A stretch of DNA of 64,000 bases, from contig JBFXCK010000003.1 in the NCBI GenBank assembly GCA_050182275.1, positions 62,001-126,000 of the forward strand, written 5' to 3'. The position numbers were made by a program, and so were the translations under genes. Origin of the DNA: JBFXCK01 sp050182275 (lineage in GTDB: Bacteria > Pseudomonadota > Alphaproteobacteria > SHNJ01). Under the pieces are notes generated by a model that worked only from the letters and a program-made list of their open reading frames with translations, searched no databases and had not been told where the DNA came from. Of this stretch, positions 37,501-46,504 are shown in pieces; the first letter of the stretch is position 1, and each line of letters opens with the position of its first letter.

Positions 37501-37588
37501 GCCCACGTGGCGGAATGGTAGACGCAACGGACTTAAAATCCGTCGGGCCGTAAGGCCCGTGCCAGTTCGACTCTGGCCGTGGGCACCA
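37501..37588 (+). tRNA. tRNA-Leu (TAA)
   Basis: 88-nt class II tRNA: GCCCACG acceptor, GGCGGAATGGTAGACGC D-arm, anticodon TAA in GACTTAAAATC, variable arm CGGGCCGTAAGGCCCG, T-arm GTTCGACTC and encoded CCA. Confidence 0.96.
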
Positions 37589-37620
37589 CCCTACGCCTTC
37601 GGCTTCGGGTGGCTTACGCC
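37586..37620 (+). repeat. tRNA-tail hairpin repeat, copy 4 (tRNA-Leu)
   Basis: CCACCC beginning in the CCA tail pairs with GGGTGG; the loop contains GCC-TTC-GGC and the 3' side is CTTACGCC. A lipoprotein ATG follows after 26 nt. Confidence 0.75.
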
Positions 37621-37646
37621 TTGCTGTTATTCACAAGAGGTTTTCC

Positions 37647-38711
37647 ATGAAAAAGCTTTCTTCCCTTCTGATCATTCTCCTCATCACCGGCTGTTCTTAT
37701 GTGCAAACCGTGAAAAATTGGTGGGAGCCAACGCCGCCGGCGGCGCAAATGATGCCCAGCAAAATCAAAATCGGCTATGTGCCGGTATTGGTCAGCGCGC
37801 CTTTATTCGTGGCGCAAGAAGAAGGGTGGATTGCAGCAGAAAAATTGGATGTCGAACTGGTGCGTTATGGCTCGGGCGCGCAATTAAACCAGGGGGTATT
37901 GGCGGGCGATGTCGATGTGGTTATCGCTCCTATTACCACTTCATTAGTGGCGAAAAGCAGCGGCGTTGAATTTCCGGCGGTAGCGGCGCTCGGCGAACAG
38001 CAAATGGTTTTTGTGGCGCGCGGCGAATTCGCCACTTTGTTCAAGAATAAAAATTTCAAGCAAGCGGCCGAAGAATTACAGCATTTGGCCTTGCGCAAAC
38101 CCAAGATCGGCACCTTTTTGCGCGGCGGCATTACCGATATTGTCACCCGCAAATGGCTGGCGCAAACCCAAGGCATGAGCGAGGATGACGTGGAAATCAT
38201 TTATTTCAACGTCGATCAAATGGAGCAAGCCTTCATGGCCGGCAATATCGACGCCGCCATTGTGTGGGAACCGATGCGCCAGATTTTAAATCAAAAAGCC
38301 CAGGGGATTTATATCATCGCCCAGGGCGAGGAATTATATCCCCGCCAGGCCGGCGTGGTGATGATGGTTAGCCGCAATATGATTCAAAAACACCCTGAAA
38401 AGGTGGAAAAACTGGTGGCGGTCAATCATCGCGCGGTTAATTTTATAAAAGAAAACCCGCAAAAAGCCGCTGTTGATTCTCATAAATATGTGGCAACCGG
38501 GCTTCTTTCCGCCGCTGCTATCGAGCAGCTAGTAACGGCAAGCACAGGCGCCTTTTTCGATAATCCCCGCGATCTTTTCGCCTCAACCGAAATTTTGCAG
38601 CAGGATATGGTGAATTACGGCACCCTGTCCGCCAAGGTGGATTTAAAGGGCGTGATCAACACCAGCTTCTATGACCGTGTAATAAATCCGGCGGTGGCGA
38701 GGAAGAATTAG
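37647..38711 (+). CDS. NitT/SsuA-type ABC substrate-binding lipoprotein
   Basis: 354 residues. Signal peptide with lipobox LITGC (Cys about 16) predicts a lipid anchor. The mature protein is a type II periplasmic binding protein of the NMT1/SsuA/TauA kind: KIGYVPVLVSAPLFVAQEEGWIAAEKLDVELV (about 47-78), the GQ-type loop GDVDVVIAP, and GNIDAAIVWEP (about 198-208). Ligands in this family include nitrate, sulfonates and thiamine precursors; which one cannot be read. No permease or ATPase gene is adjacent. It lies directly behind tRNA-Leu and probably shares its transcript. Confidence 0.87.
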   Translation: MKKLSSLLIILLITGCSYVQTVKNWWEPTPPAAQMMPSKIKIGYVPVLVSAPLFVAQEEGWIAAEKLDVELVRYGSGAQLNQGVLAGDVDVVIAPITTSLVAKSSGVEFPAVAALGEQQMVFVARGEFATLFKNKNFKQAAEELQHLALRKPKIGTFLRGGITDIVTRKWLAQTQGMSEDDVEIIYFNVDQMEQAFMAGNIDAAIVWEPMRQILNQKAQGIYIIAQGEELYPRQAGVVMMVSRNMIQKHPEKVEKLVAVNHRAVNFIKENPQKAAVDSHKYVATGLLSAAAIEQLVTASTGAFFDNPRDLFASTEILQQDMVNYGTLSAKVDLKGVINTSFYDRVINPAVARKN

Positions 38712-39577
38712 CGCTCGTTTTCTTTTTGGTTTCTTGGTTTTATGGAAATATCATGAGGGCCTAAAGGAAAGATGTTAATCCGCCTCATTCCTGGAAGTGG
38801 TGGTTTGGTCGAATCTTTTACAGGATATATGCCTTTTTTCAAAAGGGTTTCTTCTAATCCTTCTGTTAATTTTCTTTCTAATTCCGTTTTTTCTGCCGGA
38901 CTAAGGGAGAGAATAGCGTTTTCAATTTCTAAGCGGTCTATATCGCCTTTGTTGGTATCACGATTTTTTTCTCTGACCGCAGCAAAAGCTTCAAGGTCTT
39001 CTTCTATGGGAAGATGAATTCTTAATGTTTTTTCGCTTCCATCAGAGCTTCGAAGGCGAAATTCTGTGGACTCAGGATTTATAGTAACTGCTATGTTAGC
39101 GCGATCTTCTTTCTTGTACTTTTCAACATCAAATGTTTCTGCTGTTCCACTGCTATTAACTCCACCAGCCGCGTCGATTTGATGAGTTTGTGGTAGTAAA
39201 CCCTCTATGTCTTTTAGATTTTTGCCTTTTAGAATGATAACGCCTTGGCCGGGCAATGTATGACCAGTTGTTTTTAGTCTTTCACCTAAAATAGGCAAAA
39301 CATATTCTTTAATAAAAGTGTTAGGGCAAAAACGGGAAATTTTGCTTCTTGCAGATAGCCATCCTATACAGGCAAAGAGCGGTGTGGCGGTAAAAAGAGC
39401 CCGTGTTTTATTTTTTAGAGGGCTCCAATCAGCTTCCATTTGTAAAGCGCCGGTATCTGGCTGGATGGAAAAAGTAAACTGACCATTCAGGGCGGTATAA
39501 AGAAGGCCAATAGCTCTATCTGTTCGGCTTAACTCTGCTAGAGCAGCACTGGCCTTTGCCGGTAAATCTACTGTCAT
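38708..39577 (-). CDS. Hypothetical protein, 289 aa
   Basis: Unrecognised. One hydrophobic stretch (about 63-78, FTATPLFACIGWLSA) lies in the N-terminal third; the rest is soluble and charged, with NPESTEFRLRSSDGSEKTLRIHLPIEEDLEAFAAV (about 175-210) and a helical AILSLSPAEKTELERKLTEGLEE. Its ribosome binding site is AAGGAGAGAGG. It follows the Gln-rich gene by 24 nt and is probably in its operon. AT-rich relative to the neighbouring lipoprotein gene, with which it overlaps tail-to-tail by 4 nt. Confidence 0.6.
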   Translation of the reverse strand: MTVDLPAKASAALAELSRTDRAIGLLYTALNGQFTFSIQPDTGALQMEADWSPLKNKTRALFTATPLFACIGWLSARSKISRFCPNTFIKEYVLPILGERLKTTGHTLPGQGVIILKGKNLKDIEGLLPQTHQIDAAGGVNSSGTAETFDVEKYKKEDRANIAVTINPESTEFRLRSSDGSEKTLRIHLPIEEDLEAFAAVREKNRDTNKGDIDRLEIENAILSLSPAEKTELERKLTEGLEETLLKKGIYPVKDSTKPPLPGMRRINIFPLGPHDISIKPRNQKENER

Positions 39578-39601
39578 GTTCCTCTCTCCTTGATTTTGTT
39601 A

Positions 39602-41596
39602 TCAGCGTTCTTGAGTGCCTAATTTTTCAAGAACTTTTGTATCAGTTCCCTTGGTGGCTTTTCCACCCAGTACCGGACAATTTTCAATGCCACCGCCTCT
39701 TTTTTTATCTTTCAGTTGCTCTTCTAATTCTTGTGTAGCCTTTTGTAAATCGGCGGTGCTCATATTGCCAAAATCCGGCATATCAGCAACGGCTTGTTTT
39801 AAAGAAGCGAGGGCTGCTTTGTCAACGTTTGTGTTTACTGCTTCAAGGCTGGTTTTATTGCCTTTACCATCATCTTCAATAATTAAAAGCTGAGGAGATG
39901 ACTGGTCAGTTGGGTTTTTAGATTGATCTAAGGCCGCTTGGAAAAGTCTTTGTACGTCGGCACTTTGTACTGTCTCTATCGTAGTGACCATCGTTTGCGC
40001 TGGAGATGTTTTAGGTGTTCCTGTGCTTACATTATTACCCGATGGCAAAGAAGTTGAATCATTGATCCCTGTTTCATTTAATACTGCACCGGAATTATTG
40101 TTTTGCCCAGTACTATAAATAGGTTGTGTATGGGGGGAGCTATTATACGGTTGTGAAGTAATAATTGGTGAAGGAACAACCGGTACAACATAAGGATTTG
40201 TTCCAGTATTAGTTGGAGGTAAAGGTAGTGATTGTACAGACTGTCCACTGGAATTAATTACATCCCCCAATCCAGGCAGAGGTGGAGATTGTTGCGGAGT
40301 AGGCGGGACTGGCCGTGCATCACCAATAGGATATGTCCAAGTCCGCGGAGGTTCAGGCCTAGACTCGGTTGTTTTTATAGCCGGTATTGGAGTCGGTGCT
40401 GATATATTACTTACTATTCGCCCCTCCAACTGGACTTGATTTTGTGGAATCACCATTTGCACACTGCCGGGTTTGAGCGGCGCAAAGCGCAAATTGGCGA
40501 ATGAAGCAATAATTGTTTGCGGCAGCGTCACACGCGAAGCCCGATAGATGTCGCGCGCGTTTGCGGCCATTAATTGCCGCAAGCTAGGCGGCATTTGCGC
40601 TTGGGCGGTCATTATTTGGTTACGGATTCCAACCATGTTGGCGAGGTTGCGGCTTACCATCAAATTCAGCGCCTGCATATTCAAAGCGCGGTTTGCCGGG
40701 CTTGCTAAGGCCTGCTGCAGGGTGCGCAACATTTGCGGGGGCAGGGTGATATTTTGCTGCTGCAATTTATTCATCAAAGTTTGCAAATTCTGCGATGGCG
40801 GGGCCTTGGGGTTAAGCGCCATCATCACCGCCATTTGCATGCGCGCTTGCTGCAAATTGATGATTAAAGCTTGCAATTGCTTTGCGCTGGTCGGGCTTAA
40901 ATTCCCTTCCATTACGCGCGCTTGCAAATTTTGCAAAACCTTATCCAAAGCAGGGCCAATTTGTTTGGCCGCCATTTGCGCAAAAGCGAGGGGCGAAGGG
41001 GCAATCCCCGCTTTTTGCAGGCTTTCTTTCAATTGCGCGGCTGCCGCCAATTGCGGCAGGTTTTTAACGGCGTCGGGCGCAATGACCGGCTGTTTGGCGA
41101 GAGTGGTTAGTTGCTGAATCAATTGCTGAATTGCGGCAATTTGCGGCGGCGGCACGCTTTGCGGATAACGTTGCAAGTGCAAATGCGCCATCATTTGCAT
41201 AATCATCATCGCCTGCACCGCGATTTGAACTTCGCGGCGCGAACGGGCGCGCTGCAAACTATCGGGCAGGCCGGCCATGAATTCATCAAGCTCGACGATG
41301 TTCAATTGCTGCTGCGCCAAAAGCGCCAGCAATTTTTCCAAATCCAATTCGGTTTCAATAGCTTCTGGCGGAGTGACATCGCCGCTTTCGCGCTGTTCTT
41401 GTTCTTTGTCCTGTTTTTCTTTCAAGGCTTTTTGCGCGGCCAGCACAGACGGTTTTTGCACCATCATGCCGCCTTCAACCGTGCCAATCCCGCCCTTGCC
41501 CAATGCCAGGAATAAATTATCATTTCCACCCGCCGCCGGGTCGGTAAAAGGAATGGCGTTAATGGTGGATTTCAAGGCAGTGCTCATGGCTGGCAT
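39602..41596 (-). CDS. Gln-rich hypothetical protein, 664 aa, paralogue of the protein at 6.0 kb
   Basis: No signal peptide or membrane segment. Residues about 70-115 hold LDLEKLLALLAQ and ELDEFMAGLPDSL. A Gln/Met/Ala/Leu-rich helical region follows (about 120-390). A Pro/Ser/Thr/Asn-rich linker (about 400-540) and a C-terminal part with NCPVLGGKATKG complete it. The same modules in the same order occur in the 502-aa protein at 6031. A frame starting 9 nt later is possible. The Pro/Gln/Asn-rich linker is typical of secreted or scaffold proteins, but no export signal is visible. Function unknown. Confidence 0.7.
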   Translation of the reverse strand: MPAMSTALKSTINAIPFTDPAAGGNDNLFLALGKGGIGTVEGGMMVQKPSVLAAQKALKEKQDKEQEQRESGDVTPPEAIETELDLEKLLALLAQQQLNIVELDEFMAGLPDSLQRARSRREVQIAVQAMMIMQMMAHLHLQRYPQSVPPPQIAAIQQLIQQLTTLAKQPVIAPDAVKNLPQLAAAAQLKESLQKAGIAPSPLAFAQMAAKQIGPALDKVLQNLQARVMEGNLSPTSAKQLQALIINLQQARMQMAVMMALNPKAPPSQNLQTLMNKLQQQNITLPPQMLRTLQQALASPANRALNMQALNLMVSRNLANMVGIRNQIMTAQAQMPPSLRQLMAANARDIYRASRVTLPQTIIASFANLRFAPLKPGSVQMVIPQNQVQLEGRIVSNISAPTPIPAIKTTESRPEPPRTWTYPIGDARPVPPTPQQSPPLPGLGDVINSSGQSVQSLPLPPTNTGTNPYVVPVVPSPIITSQPYNSSPHTQPIYSTGQNNNSGAVLNETGINDSTSLPSGNNVSTGTPKTSPAQTMVTTIETVQSADVQRLFQAALDQSKNPTDQSSPQLLIIEDDGKGNKTSLEAVNTNVDKAALASLKQAVADMPDFGNMSTADLQKATQELEEQLKDKKRGGGIENCPVLGGKATKGTDTKVLEKLGTQER

Positions 41597-41661
41597 TTAA
41601 TCCAACTTATCGTGAAAATGCAAGCTGTTGGACGGTTAATCCCCCCACTTCCTTTTGGATA

Positions 41662-41690
41662 TTGACACCGGGGAGGGTGTTTTCTATTGT
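41662..41690 (+). promoter_or_regulatory. Promoter of the 129-aa membrane protein
   Basis: TTGACA (41662-41667), 17-nt spacer, TATTGT (41685-41690), about 37 nt before the ATG at 41727. Confidence 0.6.
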
Positions 41691-41726
41691 CTCCCAATAA
41701 GAATAAAGAAATTCAGGAGATAAATC

Positions 41727-42116
41727 ATGAATAAAATAATCGATTTTCTAGATGGCCCTAATCAAAAAACGCTTTTTGCAATCGCCATGATGCTTGGGCT
41801 AATTATTGGCCTTGCTGGCTTGCCGGTGCTGGGAATGGGGCTGGCGGCCAGTGTTGGGGGCGCCATGTTAGGAATTATTGTGGGAGGCGCTGCCGGATTT
41901 ATAGGATTTTTCGGCATAGCTCCCTTAGGCATTTACCGCCGCATGCCGCCGGAAACTTTTGCCCGCCGTTATACCCAAACCCGCTCGACCAGCCGCGCCT
42001 TGGGCGCATTGGCTGGTTTGGCAGTAGGCCTGGGGGGTACGTTTTATGCAGCTAAAACTCCCTCTTCTTCAACTTCTATGGCCCATCCAATTATTAATGA
42101 AAGGGGCGGTAGATAG
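41727..42116 (+). CDS. Small Gly-rich membrane protein, 129 aa
   Basis: Unrecognised. Two closely spaced Gly/Ala-rich membrane segments (about 16-40 and 43-68) form a hairpin. A basic loop RRMPPETFARRYTQTRSTSRA follows, then a third Gly/Ala-rich segment (about 92-107). CAGGAG precedes the ATG by 7 nt. The glycine-zipper-like pattern GLIIGLAG...GGAMLGIIVGGAAG suggests tight helix packing. Closest general resemblance is to glycine-zipper membrane proteins. Confidence 0.6.
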   Translation: MNKIIDFLDGPNQKTLFAIAMMLGLIIGLAGLPVLGMGLAASVGGAMLGIIVGGAAGFIGFFGIAPLGIYRRMPPETFARRYTQTRSTSRALGALAGLAVGLGGTFYAAKTPSSSTSMAHPIINERGGR

Positions 42117-42311
42117 CTCCTGATCGGGGTTTTGTTAATAATTATAGATATATCAAGAATCGTTTAATATCATCATATTACAGGCACTTCTTTTCATTTT
42201 AAAACAACATTTCCCAGCTTTTGGTGGCGCTTGCGCGCGGGGTTTAGTATAGTCCCCGTCGACCCCAAACAGGGACCTTTGACCATAAACATCTAGAAAA
42301 GAGGATTTGTA

Positions 42312-42728
42312 ATGCGCTTTTGTATTTTCGCCAGTTTCCTGATCGCCGTTTTGGCTTTCTCCCCAACCCCCGCTCATGCCGAAGGCATGAAGGACATGTA
42401 TCAAAAACGCGCCGGCGCCGGTATGGGCATGGTGAAAGATAATAAAGATGTCATCGCTATTTACGGCCATGGCAATGCGCGCTGCAGCGATTTTTTGGAA
42501 GCGATGGATAAAAACCAAACCGCAATTGTAAAAAATTATCAAGTATGGCTGAACGGATTTTTATCGGCCTACAACACTTTGGTGTCGGCTAATGGCAATG
42601 TGGCCAATGGCAAGAAAATGGACGACATGATGGGCTGGGTCGGCAAGCAATGCCGTTCCTATCCCAGTTCCTATTTCCAGCGCGCAACAATTGAATTGCT
42701 GCGCGCCTTGGAGGCGGGGGATTTTTAA
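42312..42728 (+). CDS. Exported small protein with two conserved Cys (Rap1a/Tai-like?)
   Basis: 138 residues. Signal peptide MRFCIFASFLIAVLAFSPTPAHA. The mature part has CSDFLEAMDKN, then YQVWLNGFLSAYNTLVSANGN, then WVGKQCRSYPSSYFQRATIELLRAL. The spacing of Cys, the W-x-x-GFLSAYN block and the second Cys-x-x-P resembles the Rap1a/Tai immunity-like fold found in many periplasmic proteins. I cannot confirm this. The stretch before the glutamine synthetase-like gene holds a hairpin (42766-42787). Confidence 0.6.
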   Translation: MRFCIFASFLIAVLAFSPTPAHAEGMKDMYQKRAGAGMGMVKDNKDVIAIYGHGNARCSDFLEAMDKNQTAIVKNYQVWLNGFLSAYNTLVSANGNVANGKKMDDMMGWVGKQCRSYPSSYFQRATIELLRALEAGDF

Positions 42729-42765
42729 TAGCCTTAAGCGCTATTCCCCCGTTCCCAATAAAGGC

Positions 42766-42787
42766 CCTTCTTTCATAAGAAAGAAGG
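42766..42787 (+). promoter_or_regulatory. Perfect hairpin just upstream of the glutamine synthetase-like gene
   Basis: CCTTCTTTC-ATAA-GAAAGAAGG, a 9-bp stem with a tetraloop, ends 9 nt before the AAGGAGG ribosome binding site. It has no T-run, so it is more likely an mRNA stabiliser or leader structure than a terminator. Confidence 0.5.
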
Positions 42788-42808
42788 CATGAAGGCAAGG
42801 AGGCCATA

Positions 42809-44215
42809 ATGGCCCTAATTCGTTTGAGAGCGGAGACTAGTCAAATAAAAACCCCGGGTGAAATCGCCCAGGTGCAGGCTATTTCAAGCTGGATCAAGGA
42901 AAAAGCGATCACCGAAGTTGAATGTTTGGTGCCCGATATTTCCGGCATTGCGCGGGGCAAGATTTTGCCGCCGCAAAAACTGCTTTCGTCCTTGGAAGAA
43001 AACGGCCTGCGTTTGCCTGAATCGGTTTTTGTGCAAACCGTGACCGGCCAATATCCCGAAGATGAAACCGTTACCAAGGAAACCAATTCCGACGTGTATT
43101 TGCGGCCCGATCCCGTTACTTTACGTTTGGTTCCCTGGTATTCCGAACCCACCGCGCAAGTGATTTGCGATTGCGTTTATGTCGATGAAAAGCCGGTTGA
43201 TCTGGCCCCGCGCGAAGTGTTGCGCAAAGTGGTGCAGCTTTACGATGATCGTGGCTGGAAACCCATCGTGGCGCCGGAGGTGGAATTCTTTTTAGTTTCC
43301 ACCAACGTTGACCCCGATTATCCGTTAAAACCGCCGAAGGGCCGTTCCGGCCGCCACGAAACCGCGCCGCAATCTTATGGGATTGACGCGGTCAATGAGT
43401 TCGACCCGCTGTTCGAAGAAGTTTACGATTTTTGCGAAGCGCAGGATATTGATATCGACACGCTGACCCACGAAGCGGGTGCTGCGCAAATGGAAATCAA
43501 TTTCAACCATGGCGACCCGTTAAGCCTGGCCGATCAAACTTTCATTTTCAAGCGCACGGTGCGCCAGGCGGCGATGCGCCATAAATTATACGCCACCTTC
43601 ATGGCCAAGCCGATGATGAATGAACCCGGCAGCGCCATGCACATCCATCAAAGCGTGGTCGATAAAAAAACCGGCAAGAATTTATTCGCGCTGGAAAATG
43701 GCGATAATTCGCCGCTCTTTTTATCGCATATTGCGGGCTTGCAAAAATACATGCCGGAAGCTTGCGTGCTGGTGGCGCCGAACGTTAATTCCTTCCGCCG
43801 CTTGCGCCCCGATTTTGATTCGCCGATTAATTTGCAATGGGGCCGTGATAACCGCACGGCCGGCTTGCGCGTGCCCGTTTCAGGGCCGGAATCGCGCCGC
43901 CTGGAAAACCGCATTCCGGGCGCCGATGTGAACCCCTATTTGGCGATCGCCGCATCGCTGGTGTGCAGTTATCTGGGGATGGTGGAGAATTTATCGCCTT
44001 CCGAACCGGTTGAGGAAACCGCTTATAAATTCGAGCGCACCTTGCCGCTTGATTTGGTCGATGCGATCAACCGTTTCCAAGCTTCGCGCAAATTGCCCGA
44101 ATTGCTCGGCAGCCGCTTTTGCACGGTTTATGCGCAAGTCAAGCAAGCCGAATACGAAGCCTATCACCGCGTGATCAGCAGCTGGGAGCGGGAGTTTTTA
44201 CTTCTTAATGTGTAA
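42809..44215 (+). CDS. Glutamine synthetase family protein, PuuA-like
   Basis: 468-residue ATP-dependent ligase of the GS fold. It more likely joins glutamate to a polyamine or other amine than ammonia. Beta-grasp N-domain (about 1-130, with VPDISGIARGKILP), and catalytic domain with APEVEFFLV, AGAAQMEINF, the PuuA-like QTFIFKRTVRQAAMRHKLYATFMAKPM (about 246-272), GSAMHIHQS, and GRDNRTAGLRVP near 349-360. AAGGAGG precedes the ATG by 5 nt. No other polyamine-catabolic gene is nearby. A bidirectional terminator follows. Confidence 0.9.
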   Translation: MALIRLRAETSQIKTPGEIAQVQAISSWIKEKAITEVECLVPDISGIARGKILPPQKLLSSLEENGLRLPESVFVQTVTGQYPEDETVTKETNSDVYLRPDPVTLRLVPWYSEPTAQVICDCVYVDEKPVDLAPREVLRKVVQLYDDRGWKPIVAPEVEFFLVSTNVDPDYPLKPPKGRSGRHETAPQSYGIDAVNEFDPLFEEVYDFCEAQDIDIDTLTHEAGAAQMEINFNHGDPLSLADQTFIFKRTVRQAAMRHKLYATFMAKPMMNEPGSAMHIHQSVVDKKTGKNLFALENGDNSPLFLSHIAGLQKYMPEACVLVAPNVNSFRRLRPDFDSPINLQWGRDNRTAGLRVPVSGPESRRLENRIPGADVNPYLAIAASLVCSYLGMVENLSPSEPVEETAYKFERTLPLDLVDAINRFQASRKLPELLGSRFCTVYAQVKQAEYEAYHRVISSWEREFLLLNV

Positions 44216-44218
44216 ATA

Positions 44219-44249
44219 AAAAACCCCGGCTTTTACACCGGGGTTTTTG
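44219..44249. terminator. Bidirectional terminator
   Basis: AAACCCCGG pairs with CCGGGGTTT with A- and T-runs outside. It serves the glutamine synthetase-like gene and the convergent Sel1 gene. Confidence 0.92.
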
Positions 44250-44267
44250 CTAAAGCTTGAAGCCTAA

Positions 44268-45542
44268 TTAACGCCGCGGTTTGGCTTTGCCGCCCTTAAC
44301 TTTCATCCCAGGTTTTCCGGCTTCCTCCTCACGCAGGCCCATTTCGGAATCAGCCGGCGGCTGCCATTGTTGCGCCAGGCGGTTGCCTTCGTCGATGGCT
44401 TCGGGCGTCATGAATTGCATGATTTGTTCGCGGTTATGAATCGATCCGGGATAGCCGCGCGCCGCCAAAATCGTAAACCACTTATAGGAATTTACGTAAT
44501 CCTGCATGCTGGCGTTGTCATGGCGCACGCCGATCATGGCGGCGTTGTATTGCGCTTCGGCGATGCCGTTTTCTGCGGCGGCGGATGACCAGCGCAAAGC
44601 CTGTTCCAAATTCATTTCCGTGCCATCGCCGCGCAGATATTGCAAGCTGACCAAATGCTGCGCCATCGGCATGCCTTGGTTGGCGGCGGCTAAGAGATAG
44701 CGGAAAGCCTCGGCGCGGTTGACGCCTACCATATGATCCTCATCATCCTGGCCCGAGCCGTTGTACAACATAAAGCCCAGGTTGAATTGAGCGTTGGCGT
44801 TGCCCTGTTCGGCGGCCTTTTGATACCATTCCATGGCTTTTTGGAAGTTGCGCTTTTTCTTATCTTGCGCGTAAGTGATGCCCATCCAATATTGCGCCAC
44901 CGCCTCGCCCTTATTGGCGAAGGGCAGCAAATTGCGCCGCGCCAGATCATACTGGCCGCGTTCCAAAGCTTTTTTGCCATTGGCGATGCTGGGCTTGAAA
45001 GGCTTTGGCTTGGGTTTCGGTTTCGGCATTTCTACGGGTGCCGGTTCTTCCATAGCAGAAGTACCGGTCATAGCGGGCGGGGCGCCCTCGATATTGATTC
45101 CTTGACCCAAGGGGTTGCTGCCCGAAGAAGTCGTGCTGGTAATAGTGGTGGAAGAAGCCGGCGGAATCGGCGGCGTTGGCACGGTTAGGGGGGTGGAAGG
45201 CACAATCAGGGCGCCGCTGCTGTCAGAGGATGCCTCCGGCATTGGGGGCATTGGCGCAACCGCAACCGGCGGCGGCGGAACCGGCATCGGCGCCGATGCG
45301 GCGGATGATGGCGCGGCAAAAGGATCGAAATTAGCGGGCGGCGGCGAGCTTGCCGCCGGCGCGCTATTGCTTAAGGGATTGTATGGGTCTTGCGGATTGC
45401 CGACAGTGGGGGCATTAGGGCCAGGCAGCGGCAAAGGCTGTGTCGCAACCGGCGCGGTTGGCGCCGGGCTTGCGGCCTGGCTGGGAAAACTGAAAGCGGC
45501 TGCGATAATCACAGCGCCGAGAATAAGGGAAGGCTTAAACAT
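44268..45542 (-). CDS. Exported Sel1-repeat protein
   Basis: 424 residues. Signal peptide MFKPSLILGAVIIAAAFSFPSQAA, then a Pro/Ala/Ser-rich linker of about 150 residues, then a basic PKPKPKPKPFKPS segment (about 173-186). Four or five Sel1-like alpha/alpha repeats follow (about 190-375), for example AVAQYWMGITYAQDKKKRNFQKAMEWYQKAAEQGNANAQFNLG. Such proteins act as periplasmic scaffolds, often in cell-envelope or exopolysaccharide regulation. The Pro-rich linker could span the peptidoglycan. The C-terminal tail is Lys/Gly-rich. Confidence 0.85.
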   Translation of the reverse strand: MFKPSLILGAVIIAAAFSFPSQAASPAPTAPVATQPLPLPGPNAPTVGNPQDPYNPLSNSAPAASSPPPANFDPFAAPSSAASAPMPVPPPPVAVAPMPPMPEASSDSSGALIVPSTPLTVPTPPIPPASSTTITSTTSSGSNPLGQGINIEGAPPAMTGTSAMEEPAPVEMPKPKPKPKPFKPSIANGKKALERGQYDLARRNLLPFANKGEAVAQYWMGITYAQDKKKRNFQKAMEWYQKAAEQGNANAQFNLGFMLYNGSGQDDEDHMVGVNRAEAFRYLLAAANQGMPMAQHLVSLQYLRGDGTEMNLEQALRWSSAAAENGIAEAQYNAAMIGVRHDNASMQDYVNSYKWFTILAARGYPGSIHNREQIMQFMTPEAIDEGNRLAQQWQPPADSEMGLREEEAGKPGMKVKGGKAKPRR

Positions 45543-45682
45543 GAAACTGCTACTCCTGAATAGGGCGACGACTCCCTAACCTAGCAGTAATTTGTTTAAA
45601 AACAATATACTAGCAATAAAACCCGCTATTTCCTTGGGGAATTTATGGATTTTAAGGCACGCTCGCGGGATTTAATGGCGTT

Positions 45683-46450
45683 TTATGACACAAACTGCTC
45701 TTGCAGCAAACGCTCTTCCAAGGGGAAGGCGGCATCAAATAACAGGGTGGCGCCGTGTTTTTTGTCTTCTTCGACCTGCACCCGGCGGACATCGCGGATT
45801 TCCCGGTCATCGGCAACGGCGCTGACCGGGCGTTTATCGGCTTCTAAAATTTCAAATGACACTTTCGCTTCGCGCGGCAATAACGCTCCGCGCCACCGGC
45901 GCGGACGGAAAGCGCTGATCGGCGTTAACGCCAGCACATTGCCATCCAAAGGAATGATCGGCCCATGCGCCGATAAATTATAGGCGGTGCTGCCGGCGGG
46001 GGTTGCGATTAATACGCCGTCGCAAATTAATTCGGGCAGGCGCACCACGCCATCGACTTCGATTTTTATTTTTGCCGCTTGCTGCCGTTCGCGGAAAAGC
46101 GAAACCTCGTTAAAGGCGAAAGATTCATGCGTTATATCGGCTACATCGCGCGCCAGCATGCGAAGTACCGGCAGCCGCACCCGCTTGGCGTTTTGCACGC
46201 GGGCGGGAAGATCGGCCGCGTTATATTGATTCAATAAAAACCCGACGCTGCCGCGGTTCATGCCGAATACGGGGCGTTCCTTGTCTAAAAAACGATGCAA
46301 AATTTCCAGCAAAAACCCGTCGCCGCCCAACGCCACGATCACATCGGCCTGATCGGGGCTGGCGGGGGAATAAAGTTTTTCCAATTCCTCCTTCGCCGCC
46401 TGGGCGGAAGGAAGGTTGGCGGCAAGAAAGGCAAAGCGCATGAAGCGCAC
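45683..46450 (-). CDS. nadK: NAD kinase
   Basis: Phosphorylates NAD to NADP in the cytoplasm. 255 residues, the usual alphaproteobacterial size. GGDG motif (42-45) in VALGGDGFLLE, the NE motif in FAFNEVSLFRE (about 116-126), and the ATPAGSTAYNLSAHGPIIP block (about 150-168) are intact. A second in-frame Met three codons in is an alternative start. It follows the LuxR-type regulator gene on the same strand. Confidence 0.95.
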   Translation of the reverse strand: MRFMRFAFLAANLPSAQAAKEELEKLYSPASPDQADVIVALGGDGFLLEILHRFLDKERPVFGMNRGSVGFLLNQYNAADLPARVQNAKRVRLPVLRMLARDVADITHESFAFNEVSLFRERQQAAKIKIEVDGVVRLPELICDGVLIATPAGSTAYNLSAHGPIIPLDGNVLALTPISAFRPRRWRGALLPREAKVSFEILEADKRPVSAVADDREIRDVRRVQVEEDKKHGATLLFDAAFPLEERLLQEQFVS

Positions 46451-46504
46451 TTTAGCGCTTGTCCGTTTAAAAATACAGGGGTAAGCGTCTTGAAGCGCGG
46501 AATT

